A DNA stretch of 64,000 bases, taken from contig CBDBCU010000003.1 in the NCBI GenBank assembly GCA_965203435.1, forward strand, positions 248,001 through 312,000. The letters are read 5' to 3'. The translations under genes were made by a program, and so were the position numbers. Every line of letters begins with the position of its first letter. Positions within the stretch are counted from its first letter, which is position 1. Origin of the DNA: CBDBCU01 sp965203435. Its GTDB lineage: Bacteria; Chloroflexota; Dehalococcoidia; Lucifugimonadales; UBA3495. Under the pieces are notes generated by a model. It saw only the letters and a program-made list of their open reading frames with translations. It searched no databases and was not told the origin of the DNA. Positions 40,956 to 49,654 of the stretch are shown piece by piece.

Positions 40956-43874
40956 ATGGCTACGGCTACGGCGGCGGCGCAGCGGATTCAAGGGCGGGAA
41001 CGGGCCGAACTGGCGGCGGCCCTGGAAAAGCGGGTTTCCGGGGAAGTGCGCTTTGACCCCTTTTCCCGCGTCCTCTACAGCACCGACGCCTCCATTTACC
41101 AGATGGAGCCGGTGGGCGTGGTCATCCCCCGCAGCGTCGAGGATGTGCTGGCGGTGCTGGAAATCGCCCGGGACAGCCGGATTCCGGTACTGCCCCGGGC
41201 CGGCGGCACCGGCTTGGCCGGCCAGTCGGTCAACCACGCCATCGTGATGGATTTCAGCAAGTACCTGAACCAGGTTATCGAGGTCAATCCGGAGGAGCGG
41301 TGGGCGCGGGTGCAGCCGGGCATTGTGCTGGATTCCTTGAACCGCCATTTGCTGCCCCATGGCCTGCAATACGCCCCCGACCCGACCACAGCCAACCGGG
41401 CCTGCGTGGGCGGCGGCATTGGCAACAACACCTGCGGCGCCCATTCGGTCATCTACGGCAAGACTTTAGACCACATTCAGGAAGTCAATGTAGTCCTGGC
41501 CGACGCCGCCCCGGCCCATTTCCGCCCCTTGGCACCCCACGAATTGGCCGCTAAGCTGAACGGCGAAGGGCTGGAATCGGACATTTACCGCGGCGTGCTG
41601 CGGATTGCCCGGGAGAATTTGACGGAAATCGAAGCCCGCTATCCCAAGATTATGCGCCGGGTCAGCGGCTACAACCTGGACTCTTTCCTCGGCGAGGAGC
41701 CGGTCAACCTGTCCAAAATGGTAGTGGGTTCCGAGGGTACCCTGTGCGTGGTCACCGAGGCCAAAGTCAATCTGGTGCCGCGCCCGACGCTGACCTCTTT
41801 GTCCGTGCTGCACTTCCGGGATATTTTCGAGGCCAGCGAGGCGACTAAGGAAGTCCTGAAACACGGCCCCTCCTCCGTGGAAGTGCTGGATGATATGGTG
41901 CTGACCCGCTCCCGGGAATCGATGGGCCAGTCCCGCAACCTGGCCTTTGTGCAAGGGGATCCCGGGGCTATGTTGCTGGTCGAGTTCTATGGGGAATCGG
42001 AGCGGGAATTGACCAGCAAGATGGCCGCCTTGAAAGCCGATATGGAACGGCAGCGGCTGGGCTATGCCTGCGTCAACCTGCTGGCGAAAGCCGACCAGGA
42101 TATGGTTTGGAATGTCCGCAAGGGCGGCCTGGGGCTGCTGATGAGCATTCATGGCGACGCCAAGCCCATTCCCTTTGTCGAAGATCCGGCGGTGGATCCG
42201 GAAAACTTGGGGGAGTTCGTCCGCCGCTTTGACGAAATCGTCCGCAACCACGACACCCAAGCCGGCTACTACGGCCATGCCAGCGTGGGCTGCCTGCACA
42301 TCCGCCCCCTGGTCAGCCTGAAAAGCGCGGCCGGCATTGACAAAATGCTGTCCATCGGCGAGGAAGTCAGCGATCTGGTCAAGGAATTCGGCGGCTCCAT
42401 GAGCGGAGAACACGGCGATGGCATTGTCCGCGGCGTCTGGACGGAAAAGATGTTCGGGCCGGAACTGCATCAGGCGTTTCGGGACTTGAAAAGCGCCTTT
42501 GACCCTCAGGGCATTATGAATCCGGGCAAGATTATCGACTGCCCGCCCATGCGGGAAAATCTGCGCTACGGCGGCGATTACCGGGCCGCGTCGCTGCCCA
42601 CCCGCCTGGACTTTTCCCTGGATGGCAACTATGCCGGGGCGGTGGAGATGTGCAACGGGATGGGGGCCTGCCGCAAGCTGACCGGCACTATGTGTCCCTC
42701 TTTTATGGCAACCCGGGAGGAGGAACATTCCACCCGGGGCCGGGCCAATCTGCTGCGGGCCGCCCTGTCCGGCCGCCTGCCGGAGGGGACAATCAGCGAG
42801 CAGCGGCTGTATGCGGCGATGGATTTGTGCCTGGAGTGCAAAGCCTGCAAGGCGGAGTGCGAGTCCGGGGTGGATTTGGCGAAGCTCAAGTACGAGTTTC
42901 TGCACAACTATTATCAGAGCAACAAGATGCCGCTGCGGGCCAAGGTTTTTGCCCGCATTGACCGGCTGAATCGGTTGGGCAGCCGGCTGGCTCCCCTGTC
43001 CAACTGGGGGGCGGGCAGTTTCTTGGGCCGCTGGGTTTCCGGGACGCTGCTGGGGGTGCATCCGGAGCGGCGGCTGCCGACCTTTGCCGCCCAATCTCTG
43101 CCGCAGTGGTTCAACGCCCGCCGGCCCGGCAACAGCGACCGCCCGGTCAAAGGCACGGTAGCCCTGCTCAACGACACCTTTATGAACTACAACTACCCGG
43201 AAATCGGCATTGCGGCGGTGGAACTGCTGGAGGCCGCCGGCTATCGGGTGCAGTTGGCTAATGCCCGCTGCTGCGGCCGTCCGATGATTTCCAAGGGGCT
43301 GCTCGATGATGCGGCGGCTTATGCCCGCCACAATGTGGATTTGCTCTACGCCTTTGCCGAGCAGGGCATACCGATTATCGGCTGCGAGCCCAGCTGCCTG
43401 CTGACTTTGCGGGATGAATATCCGGAGTTCTGCCCCGACGACCGGGCGCGGCGGGTGGCGGCAAACAGCTATCTGCTGGACGAGTTTCTGGCAAGGCTCC
43501 ACGAAAAGGGCGAGTTGGAATTGGAATTTTCCGCTTTGCCCAAGAAAGTCCTCTTTCACGGCCATTGCCATCAGAAATCTTTGGTTGGCACCGCGCCATC
43601 CCTGACCGCCCTGCGCCTGCCGCCGGGCTACGAAGTGGAGTTGATTAACTCCGGCTGCTGCGGTATGGCTGGCTCTTTCGGCTACGAAAAGGAGCATTAC
43701 GAAGTTTCCATGACCATTGGCGAGCAAAGCCTGTTTCCGGCTATCCGCAGCAAGGGGCCGGCGTGGGAAGTGGCGGTGATGGGGGTATCCTGCCGCCAGC
43801 AAGTGGAACATGGGGCCGGCCGCCCGGCCCGCCACCTGGCGGAAGTGCTGCGGGACGCGGTGGGGGAGGGGTAG
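40956..43874 (+). CDS. FAD-linked oxidase fused to Fe-S/CCG domains (glycolate or D-lactate dehydrogenase type)
   Basis: A 972-aa fusion. ATG 40956 follows GGGGAGGG. Residues about 50-220 are the FAD-binding domain (IPVLPRAGGTGLAGQSVNHA; GGGIGNNTCGAHSVIYGKT), residues 260-530 the FAD-oxidase C domain (YGHASVGCLHIRP; GSMSGEHGDGIVRG). Two cluster motifs follow (CNGMGACRKL with a later C; CLECKACKAEC). The end has two cysteine-rich blocks, ANARCCGRPM with GCEPSCLL, and HGHCHQKSL with NSGCCGMAGSFGYE, like GlpC/HdrB. It oxidises a 2-hydroxy acid and passes electrons to the quinone pool or a similar acceptor. Single-chain forms are common in many phyla. Confidence 0.9.
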   Translation: MATATAAAQRIQGRERAELAAALEKRVSGEVRFDPFSRVLYSTDASIYQMEPVGVVIPRSVEDVLAVLEIARDSRIPVLPRAGGTGLAGQSVNHAIVMDFSKYLNQVIEVNPEERWARVQPGIVLDSLNRHLLPHGLQYAPDPTTANRACVGGGIGNNTCGAHSVIYGKTLDHIQEVNVVLADAAPAHFRPLAPHELAAKLNGEGLESDIYRGVLRIARENLTEIEARYPKIMRRVSGYNLDSFLGEEPVNLSKMVVGSEGTLCVVTEAKVNLVPRPTLTSLSVLHFRDIFEASEATKEVLKHGPSSVEVLDDMVLTRSRESMGQSRNLAFVQGDPGAMLLVEFYGESERELTSKMAALKADMERQRLGYACVNLLAKADQDMVWNVRKGGLGLLMSIHGDAKPIPFVEDPAVDPENLGEFVRRFDEIVRNHDTQAGYYGHASVGCLHIRPLVSLKSAAGIDKMLSIGEEVSDLVKEFGGSMSGEHGDGIVRGVWTEKMFGPELHQAFRDLKSAFDPQGIMNPGKIIDCPPMRENLRYGGDYRAASLPTRLDFSLDGNYAGAVEMCNGMGACRKLTGTMCPSFMATREEEHSTRGRANLLRAALSGRLPEGTISEQRLYAAMDLCLECKACKAECESGVDLAKLKYEFLHNYYQSNKMPLRAKVFARIDRLNRLGSRLAPLSNWGAGSFLGRWVSGTLLGVHPERRLPTFAAQSLPQWFNARRPGNSDRPVKGTVALLNDTFMNYNYPEIGIAAVELLEAAGYRVQLANARCCGRPMISKGLLDDAAAYARHNVDLLYAFAEQGIPIIGCEPSCLLTLRDEYPEFCPDDRARRVAANSYLLDEFLARLHEKGELELEFSALPKKVLFHGHCHQKSLVGTAPSLTALRLPPGYEVELINSGCCGMAGSFGYEKEHYEVSMTIGEQSLFPAIRSKGPAWEVAVMGVSCRQQVEHGAGRPARHLAEVLRDAVGEG

Positions 43875-43894
43875 GTCGGCAAATCATCATCCCT

Positions 43895-43959
43895 CTTTGC
43901 TTTCCGCCGCTTTCCCATCCCGCGCCGGTTCCAGGTAAACGGAAGGGCGGAAAGCAAAG
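43895..43959. repeat. R4-type inverted repeat
   Basis: CTTTGCTTTCCGCC (43895-43908) and GGCGGAAAGCAAAG (43946-43959) are perfect 14-bp arms with a 37-bp loop. The arms match the outer arms of the 108-bp repeats at 29849. It lies between the dehydrogenase and the next gene and could terminate transcription. Confidence 0.65.
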
Positions 43960-43992
43960 GGTATCCCAATGCAGGAAATGGGAGGATCCCTT

Positions 43993-45471
43993 ATGGCGCG
44001 TAAATACACTGACTGGGACGCCGTGGTCGCCGGCAAGGTGAAATCCCTGCCCGAAAGCCGCGTTAATCAAGGCTGCGAAAAGGACGCTATGTTGCGCCAA
44101 CGGGCGCGGGCCTACTTAGCCCGTCAACGCCGGGAGTCGGTGTCGGCTGCGGTAAAACAGGAAGCCGCCCAATTGTCCCGCCTGCCCGAGGCCATCGCCT
44201 ACGAGTTTTGCCAGCACCGCCTGCTGGAAGCCTATCAACGGATCTTGCAGGCGGCCACCGACTACATCCCCTACGCGGAAGCCGAGCGGCGTTTTCCCGA
44301 CCAAGAGGAGCGGTACGCCTACTTGGCCCGGGAGGAAACGGCGGCCACGGCCAAATTGCTGGTCCGGGAAAACGAGTTTCTTTACTGGCGGGATCGCTGC
44401 GCGGAACGGGTCGGCAAGCCCGTCTATGTTCCCTACCGGGTATATCACGGCAGCCGCCAGCATTTTCCCTGGCCGGAGGTTCGCGGCCAGGGGGAGGAGG
44501 CCGGGTATTGGGGCGTGGGCTTGTATGTAACCCCGATGCCGGCTACCGCTGGCAATTACGCCCAGTACCTGCGCGGGGATGAAACGGTTGCCGCGTATTT
44601 GCCCCGCATTGTCTATGGGGATTTGGATCTCGGCGCGTTGGATTTCGAGGGATTTATCCCGAAAAAACGCCCCCGCGACAAGTCCATCGCCCAATGGCTG
44701 TACCGGGACCTCCCGGTATCCGAGTTAGGACCTATTATTGACCCGGCCGATCAACGGCATAACGCTTACATCCTACCCTCCGTCAGAGCGGAAACGAGCT
44801 TTCAGCCTTTAGGCGAATACGTCGGTAAATTGTCGGATACGGCGGATCCGGACTACCCCAAACGCCGACACGCCCGCCGCCCCGAGGTGGATTGCTACGC
44901 GCGGGCGGACGGGGAAAAGCTGCCTTTCGCCACCAGCGAAAATTGGAGTCTTTTCCATCAAGACCCCAAACTGGCGTTGCGCGAGTGGCAGCAACGCTAT
45001 GCCTCTCCGGAGCAGTTCCGCAAGGAACAAGCAGCGCGCTACGCGCAACTGTATGCCCAGCGCCGGCCGGGCATCGCGGCCAACCGGCAGGAAAGGATCC
45101 GGAAAGCCTTTTTTGCCGCAATGCCTTTCCGTCCCGACCCGGAACAGCACCAGTTCACGCTGGATTATTCGCCGACAACGCTGCCGAAGGGCTATTACCC
45201 CTTGCAAGTAGGGGAAAGGGGACAGCATTTTTACCAGCGTCAGCGAATTCCCTATATAGCCCGCATCATCACCCGCGGGAAAAATCGGGGCGACCGGCTG
45301 ATTTACCACTGTAACAACCTGAAAAAGCCCCTGTTCCCGCGGTTGAAAGATCGTTTTGACGACCGGCAGTTGGTGGAAGGGCTGATGCCTCTGCTGCAAG
45401 CAGAGTATGACCGGCTGGCGGCGGCCTATCAGCGCCGGTACGGTTCCGCGGCCATGGAACCGTCCCCGTAA
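43993..45471 (+). CDS. Large hypothetical protein with ADP-ribosyltransferase-like segment
   Basis: 492 aa. ATG 43993 follows GGAGG at seven bases. I do not recognise the whole protein. Residues about 145-200 read PYRVYHGSRQHF, then GQGEEAGYWGVGLYVTPMPA and AGNYAQYL. This matches the His...Gly-x-Gly-Leu-Tyr...Ala pattern of ADP-ribosyltransferases found in polyvalent phage and plasmid proteins (His152 and Tyr178 would be the NAD-binding residues). The third, acidic catalytic residue was not located. The rest is charged and Arg/Tyr-rich with no membrane segment. An R4 repeat precedes it and no mobile genes adjoin. It could be an effector, toxin or phage relic. Confidence 0.5.
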   Translation: MARKYTDWDAVVAGKVKSLPESRVNQGCEKDAMLRQRARAYLARQRRESVSAAVKQEAAQLSRLPEAIAYEFCQHRLLEAYQRILQAATDYIPYAEAERRFPDQEERYAYLAREETAATAKLLVRENEFLYWRDRCAERVGKPVYVPYRVYHGSRQHFPWPEVRGQGEEAGYWGVGLYVTPMPATAGNYAQYLRGDETVAAYLPRIVYGDLDLGALDFEGFIPKKRPRDKSIAQWLYRDLPVSELGPIIDPADQRHNAYILPSVRAETSFQPLGEYVGKLSDTADPDYPKRRHARRPEVDCYARADGEKLPFATSENWSLFHQDPKLALREWQQRYASPEQFRKEQAARYAQLYAQRRPGIAANRQERIRKAFFAAMPFRPDPEQHQFTLDYSPTTLPKGYYPLQVGERGQHFYQRQRIPYIARIITRGKNRGDRLIYHCNNLKKPLFPRLKDRFDDRQLVEGLMPLLQAEYDRLAAAYQRRYGSAAMEPSP

Positions 45472-45563
45472 AAAACAGGGTATCCCCCGGCCCGGGCCGG
45501 CACTCTGCATCCAGTCCGGTTTCAGCGGCGCCAGAATTGGCAAAATAAGGCGTTAAAAATGCT

Positions 45564-45591
45564 TTGACTTTTCATCCTGGTTTGTTATATA
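45564..45591 (+). promoter_or_regulatory. Promoter of the secreted-protein pair
   Basis: TTGACT at 45564-45569, a 16-bp spacer and TATATA at 45586-45591; TATATA at 45588 gives 18 bp. It is the most A/T-rich stretch nearby. The start codon is over 110 nt downstream, so the transcript has a long leader. Confidence 0.6.
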
Positions 45592-45605
45592 TAGTAGTAT
45601 GCAAA

Positions 45606-45692
45606 TAGCGGCGGCGGCATCCGCCGCCGGTCAAATCCTTAACATCCAACCCGGACGGCGCTAAAAATTGCCGGTCTTTCCGAAGCGCCGTC
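45606..45692 (+). promoter_or_regulatory. Structured 5' leader (two hairpins)
   Basis: The first hairpin is GGCGGCGG-CAT-CCGCCGCC (about 45610-45628). The second pairs GACGGCGCT (45654-45662) with AGCGCCGTC (45684-45692) across a 21-nt loop, and CCCG/CGGG can extend it. No known riboswitch consensus was recognised. The leader may attenuate or stabilise the transcript. Confidence 0.45.
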
Positions 45693-45708
45693 AAAGGTCG
45701 GGCTTGTA

Positions 45709-46695
45709 TTGCTCCGCAGCCGGCTTTTTCGTTTCCTGGCCCTTTCCCTGATGTTCCTGGCCCTGCTGGGCGGGTTGTCGATGGTAGAGTTAGGCAAGCC
45801 GGATCCTGTTTCCGACCAGGCTGATTTTCCGGGCATTACCCTGCATTTGACCGCCGAGGCCGGGAAGGCCCTGCAGCAAGCCGGCCAAGCCTTTCCCGCC
45901 GCCGATGCCGGCTTTTCCGCTTACTATCGGGTTTCCAGTAACGGCGGCTATAGCCTGGACAAGGCCGCCGTGGATGCCGAAATCTTTGCTCCGGTCACTT
46001 CCGGCGACCTGACCTATCGCGACGGCTTGGCGACAATGATTGCCACCGGCGGCAATTACACCGTGGCCCGCCTGCCTATCATCAACATTGACTATGTTTC
46101 CGAAACCGACAAACTCACTACCACCGTCAATGTCTATTATGATGACCAGGGCTGGATTGTCGCCTATCTGCCGGCCAATACGCCCTCTGCCCAAATCTGG
46201 CAAGCCCGGATGCTGGACGCGGAAAACCCCTCCCTGTCCGATGTCAGCCACACCGTCCTGCTTGACGCCATCAATGTCATCTATGTGGATGGGCTGAACA
46301 ACGATATGCCACTGACCGCCGCCGCTGCCGGCTTGGATTACTACCACTGGCAGCATCCGGAGGCCGCCAACTTTCTGATGCTGGCCGTGGCCCGCGGCGA
46401 GCAGGGTGGGGCCAATTTCCCGGTTTCCTTTGCCGTGCCGGCAACCTTTGATATAGCGGAAGTGTCGGCGGCTATGTGGATCAGCCGGGATGTGAACCCG
46501 ACCGCGCCCTGCGCCAAGCTAACCCTGGACGCCGCCGACCTGATTGCCCAGAAGTGCGTCAAAGGTTTCTACCACGCTACCGCCGACCTGACCGCTTTCA
46601 ATGCCCAATCGGCCCATGTGCTGAAACTGGAACAAACCGGGCGGGACGAGGGCGCCTCCGGCGGCCTGCTGATGCTGGTCTATGGCGTTCCCTGA
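45709..46695 (+). CDS. Exported protein, function unknown
   Basis: 328 aa with a classical signal segment (FRFLALSLMFLALLGGLSMVE). TTG 45709 is the only start that keeps the basic N-terminal residues. The mature part is beta-rich (YYRVSSNGGYSLDKAAVDAE; INIDYVSETDKLTTTVNVYYDD) with no enzyme motif. Two cysteines near the end (APCAKL and AQKCVK) could form a disulfide. The stop overlaps the next gene by 14 nt, so the two are coupled and probably exported together. Confidence 0.65.
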   Translation: MLRSRLFRFLALSLMFLALLGGLSMVELGKPDPVSDQADFPGITLHLTAEAGKALQQAGQAFPAADAGFSAYYRVSSNGGYSLDKAAVDAEIFAPVTSGDLTYRDGLATMIATGGNYTVARLPIINIDYVSETDKLTTTVNVYYDDQGWIVAYLPANTPSAQIWQARMLDAENPSLSDVSHTVLLDAINVIYVDGLNNDMPLTAAAAGLDYYHWQHPEAANFLMLAVARGEQGGANFPVSFAVPATFDIAEVSAAMWISRDVNPTAPCAKLTLDAADLIAQKCVKGFYHATADLTAFNAQSAHVLKLEQTGRDEGASGGLLMLVYGVP

Positions 46696-47770
46696 CCTCG
46701 GGATCAGGGAAATAGCCGGCCGCTATGGGCGGGAACGGATTAGCGGGGTTGCAACGGCTCTGTTTGCCTTGGCGGCGGTTTCTCTGGCCGGCTATTTCCT
46801 TGATGCCGGCCGCTATGCCACGGCCGGCCTTACGCCGCAAACCGTGGTCAAAGACGCCGCCATTACCGCGATAGTCAATCCCAGCCCGCCCTTTGCCACC
46901 GCCGGCGCCGTGTTGACCATCTCCGTTACCGCGCAAAACCTGGGCAGCAGTACCGAAACCCTTGCGGTCAAGCTGGTGGACACTGCCGACAACCGGCAAA
47001 TCAACCGCGTATCCCTGACTCTGGATGCCAACGAAAAGGGCGTAATCCTGTTTCTTTGGGATACAGCGACCGCGTCCGCCAGGCCGCATATCCTCCGGGC
47101 TACGGCTACTTTGGCCGGCGATACTAACGCCGCCAACGATTCCTTGACCAATGCGCCGGGTATCCTTATCCGTCCCCGGCAGCGCCCGGCCATTACTATT
47201 GACGATTTTGATGTGCCGGATGCCCACTATGGGCAGGGCCTAACGATGACCAAGCCGGCCCTTGCTACGCCGGCTGATCCTTTAACCGCCGTCTTTATCG
47301 GCCCGGCCCAAGGCAAGTTGACCGGAACCCTATCCCCGCCAGCGATGGCTACCGTAGGCCGGCCCCGGCAGGAACTTTTTATCGGCGGCGCGGTGGTATC
47401 CTACTCGCCGCGGCGGGTTTTTCTGAACCCTTTTCGCCACGGCGAGGTGCGCGGCCGGGTAAAGCTCCAAAGCCGGGATGATAGCTGGGGCGGCTATGTG
47501 CAGGTAGGGAATGAAGTCTATTTTCTGGAAGCCGACGGCCGCTTTCGGGCGGCCATTCCCAGCGGCGTCCAGGATATTTATATCCGCGCCCCGGGCTATG
47601 TGCCGGTGCTGATTTCCCGGGCCCGAATCAATCCCGGAGAACTGCTTACGATCCCGGAATTGACTTTGCCCTTTGGCGATGCCAATGGCGACGGACGGGT
47701 GGACATCCTGGATTTAAGCATTGCCGCCGGCAACTTCGGCGACACCATCCGCCGCCTGCCGCCGCCCTAG
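46682..47770 (+). CDS. Exported CARDB-like protein with dockerin-type Ca motif
   Basis: 362 aa. A hydrophobic segment at residues about 22-42 is a signal or anchor. Residues about 60-165 read like a CARDB adhesion domain (AITAIVNPSPPFATAGAVLT; LAVKLVDTADNRQINRVSL). The middle contains a carboxypeptidase-regulatory-like beta unit (GRVKLQSRDDSWGGYVQVGN). The C-terminus GDANGDGRVDILDLSIAAGN is a dockerin/EF-hand calcium loop, single rather than the usual pair. It overlaps the previous gene. Likely a surface or matrix component. Confidence 0.7.
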   Translation: MAFPDLGIREIAGRYGRERISGVATALFALAAVSLAGYFLDAGRYATAGLTPQTVVKDAAITAIVNPSPPFATAGAVLTISVTAQNLGSSTETLAVKLVDTADNRQINRVSLTLDANEKGVILFLWDTATASARPHILRATATLAGDTNAANDSLTNAPGILIRPRQRPAITIDDFDVPDAHYGQGLTMTKPALATPADPLTAVFIGPAQGKLTGTLSPPAMATVGRPRQELFIGGAVVSYSPRRVFLNPFRHGEVRGRVKLQSRDDSWGGYVQVGNEVYFLEADGRFRAAIPSGVQDIYIRAPGYVPVLISRARINPGELLTIPELTLPFGDANGDGRVDILDLSIAAGNFGDTIRRLPPP

Positions 47771-47833
47771 TTGACTCTGTTTTATTACGGCCGGTTCATC
47801 CTGCAACAAGTTCAGGATGAGCGGACGGATACC

Positions 47834-49261
47834 CTACCCCACCTCCGGCCGTTTGTCTTGCCAGGGGCGGGCTTGCTCAAAGGCGGCGGCGGCTTGCAGC
47901 ACCCGGGCCTCGCTGCCGCGGGGGCCGATGATTTGCAAGCCGATGGGCATTCCCCCATTGGCGGCGTCTGTGGCAAAGCCGCAGGGAATGCTGGCGGCGG
48001 TCTGGCCGGTCATATTTATCGGGAAAGTAAAGGGCAGGTAGCCCCAGAAAGGATCCACTTCCTGACCGCCGATAGTGGTCGGCCGCTGCTCAATAGGGAA
48101 AGCCGGCGTGGGCATCGTCGGGGTCAGCAGCAGATCGTAGTCCTCGAAAAAGGTTTCCATCTGCCGCCGCAGCTGATCCGCCCACAGCAAGGCCCGGGAC
48201 AGGTCGGCGCCGGTTACGGCCATCCCGTGTTGCAAAGCCCGCCGCCCGTAGTCGGTGAACTCAGAACCGCGCGCCGCCAGCAGATGACCGTAGGAAGTGT
48301 AAGACGCGGTGGCAAAGACATCCCAAAAGGCATCAAAGGGATTTTCAATTCTCAGCAGCGGCGTTTCTACATTAGCTCCCAATTCCTCAAAAACCCGGGC
48401 CGCGGCCGCCGTTACTTGCGCCACTTCCGGCTCCACCCCGGCATAGCCCAAGGCGGGACTCCAGGCAATACGCCAATCCCGGACGCCGTTCCCCAGGGCG
48501 GCCGCAAAATCCGGCGGGGTTTCCCGCATTGAAGTAGGGTCGCGGGAGTCGGGGCCGGCCAAGACTTGCAGCAGCAAGGCAGTATCGGCCACGGTGCGGG
48601 ACATCGGCCCGGATTGGGAGAAATGGTTGGCCGCCGGCTGTCCATAACCGCCATAGCGCGGCACCCGGCCCTGAGATGGCTTGATGCCGAACAAGCCGCT
48701 GAAACTGGCCGGAATCCGAATGGAGCCGCCGCCATCGCTGCCGGTAGCCAAGGTGCAGAGGCCGGCGGCCAGGGCGGCGGCCGCCCCGCCGCTGGAGCCG
48801 CCGGGCGTCCGGGCCGGATTCCAGGGATTGCAGCAAGGGTCGCCCAGTTTATTCTCCGTAGTGCCGGACAAGCCGAATTCCGGGGTGTTGGTCTTGCCGA
48901 GGATGATAGCCCCGGCCGCCTTGACCCGTTCCACCACTACGGAGTCGTACTCCGGGATGCGGTCGCGGAACAGGGCCGATCCCAGGGTGGTGGTTACGCC
49001 CTGGGTCAGTTCCAGGTCTTTCACCGACACCGGGATGCCGTGGAGCGGCCCCAAGGATTCGCCGCGCTGCCAGGCGGCTTGGGCTTGGCCGGCGGCGGCC
49101 AGGGCTTGCTCCGGGCATAAAGTCAGGTAGGCATTCAGCTGCGGATTAAGCTCCGCAATGCGGCGGTAGAACAGTGCGGTCAACTCGACGCAGGAAACCT
49201 GCCCGGCGGCGATAAGTTGCCGCAATTCGGTAGCCGGCGCAAAAGCCAAGTCAGTGTCCAT
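47834..49261 (-). CDS. Amidase signature family enzyme
   Basis: A 475-aa amidase of the GatA-like superfamily. The Ser-cisSer-Lys triad is visible: Lys in GIPVSVKDLELT, cis-Ser in TPGGSSGGAAAALAAGLC and the nucleophile Ser in GSDGGGSIRIPASF. The start follows AGAGGAG. Length and the MGYLPF-like C-terminal region fit general amidases and allophanate-hydrolase relatives. No gatB or gatC is adjacent, so the tRNA amidotransferase role is not supported. An R2 palindrome lies just past its stop (47796-47825). Confidence 0.85.
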   Translation of the reverse strand: MDTDLAFAPATELRQLIAAGQVSCVELTALFYRRIAELNPQLNAYLTLCPEQALAAAGQAQAAWQRGESLGPLHGIPVSVKDLELTQGVTTTLGSALFRDRIPEYDSVVVERVKAAGAIILGKTNTPEFGLSGTTENKLGDPCCNPWNPARTPGGSSGGAAAALAAGLCTLATGSDGGGSIRIPASFSGLFGIKPSQGRVPRYGGYGQPAANHFSQSGPMSRTVADTALLLQVLAGPDSRDPTSMRETPPDFAAALGNGVRDWRIAWSPALGYAGVEPEVAQVTAAAARVFEELGANVETPLLRIENPFDAFWDVFATASYTSYGHLLAARGSEFTDYGRRALQHGMAVTGADLSRALLWADQLRRQMETFFEDYDLLLTPTMPTPAFPIEQRPTTIGGQEVDPFWGYLPFTFPINMTGQTAASIPCGFATDAANGGMPIGLQIIGPRGSEARVLQAAAAFEQARPWQDKRPEVG

Positions 49262-49274
49262 AATTTCCGCTCCT

Positions 49275-49535
49275 CTTATCGTCCTTCCCGCGTAAGCGGG
49301 AATCCAGCGGTTTTTTGCTGCGGATGCGGCCGCCCACCGTCATTCCCGCCCCTTTCTACCGTCATTCCCGCGTAAGCGGGAATCCGGGGCGGCCACTGAG
49401 GGCCGGAAATATCCAACATCCGCAACCGACTGGATTCCCGCTTACGCGGGAATGACGGTTTCTATATGCGATAGCCCGGAACTGGCCGGGGCGGCGTATT
49501 GACGACCGGATTCCCGCGTACGCGGGAATGACGGT
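49275..49535. repeat. R1 cluster in a 393-bp gap
   Basis: Five R1 hairpins or halves (about 49282, 49342, 49358, 49434 and 49510), two of them forming an inverted pair around 49358-49458. They lie between divergent genes (amidase and the AcoX-like gene). Apart from the promoter at 49557, nothing else is seen in the gap. Confidence 0.75.
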
Positions 49536-49556
49536 TAAAAATGCCGGCGCGGCGCA

Positions 49557-49585
49557 TTGACGATTGGATAGCGCCGGGTTAAAAT
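49557..49585 (+). promoter_or_regulatory. Promoter of the AcoX-like gene
   Basis: TTGACG at 49557-49562, a 17-bp spacer and TAAAAT at 49580-49585. Transcription would begin near 49592. Confidence 0.6.
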
Positions 49586-49654
49586 CCCCTTTATTATAGC
49601 AAAGTCTCCCGGTTGCGGCGGGAGCGTTACTTTAGCAGAGGACTGGGGCAGCCG

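Noticed and set aside
41466..43835. A 789-aa minus-strand open frame
   Set aside because: It is antisense to the FAD/Fe-S dehydrogenase, which has full domain evidence. No recognisable motif is in the antisense product.
45606..45692. A known riboswitch (c-di-GMP, cobalamin or similar)
   Set aside because: The hairpins are strong, but none of the conserved nucleotides of known classes could be matched by eye.
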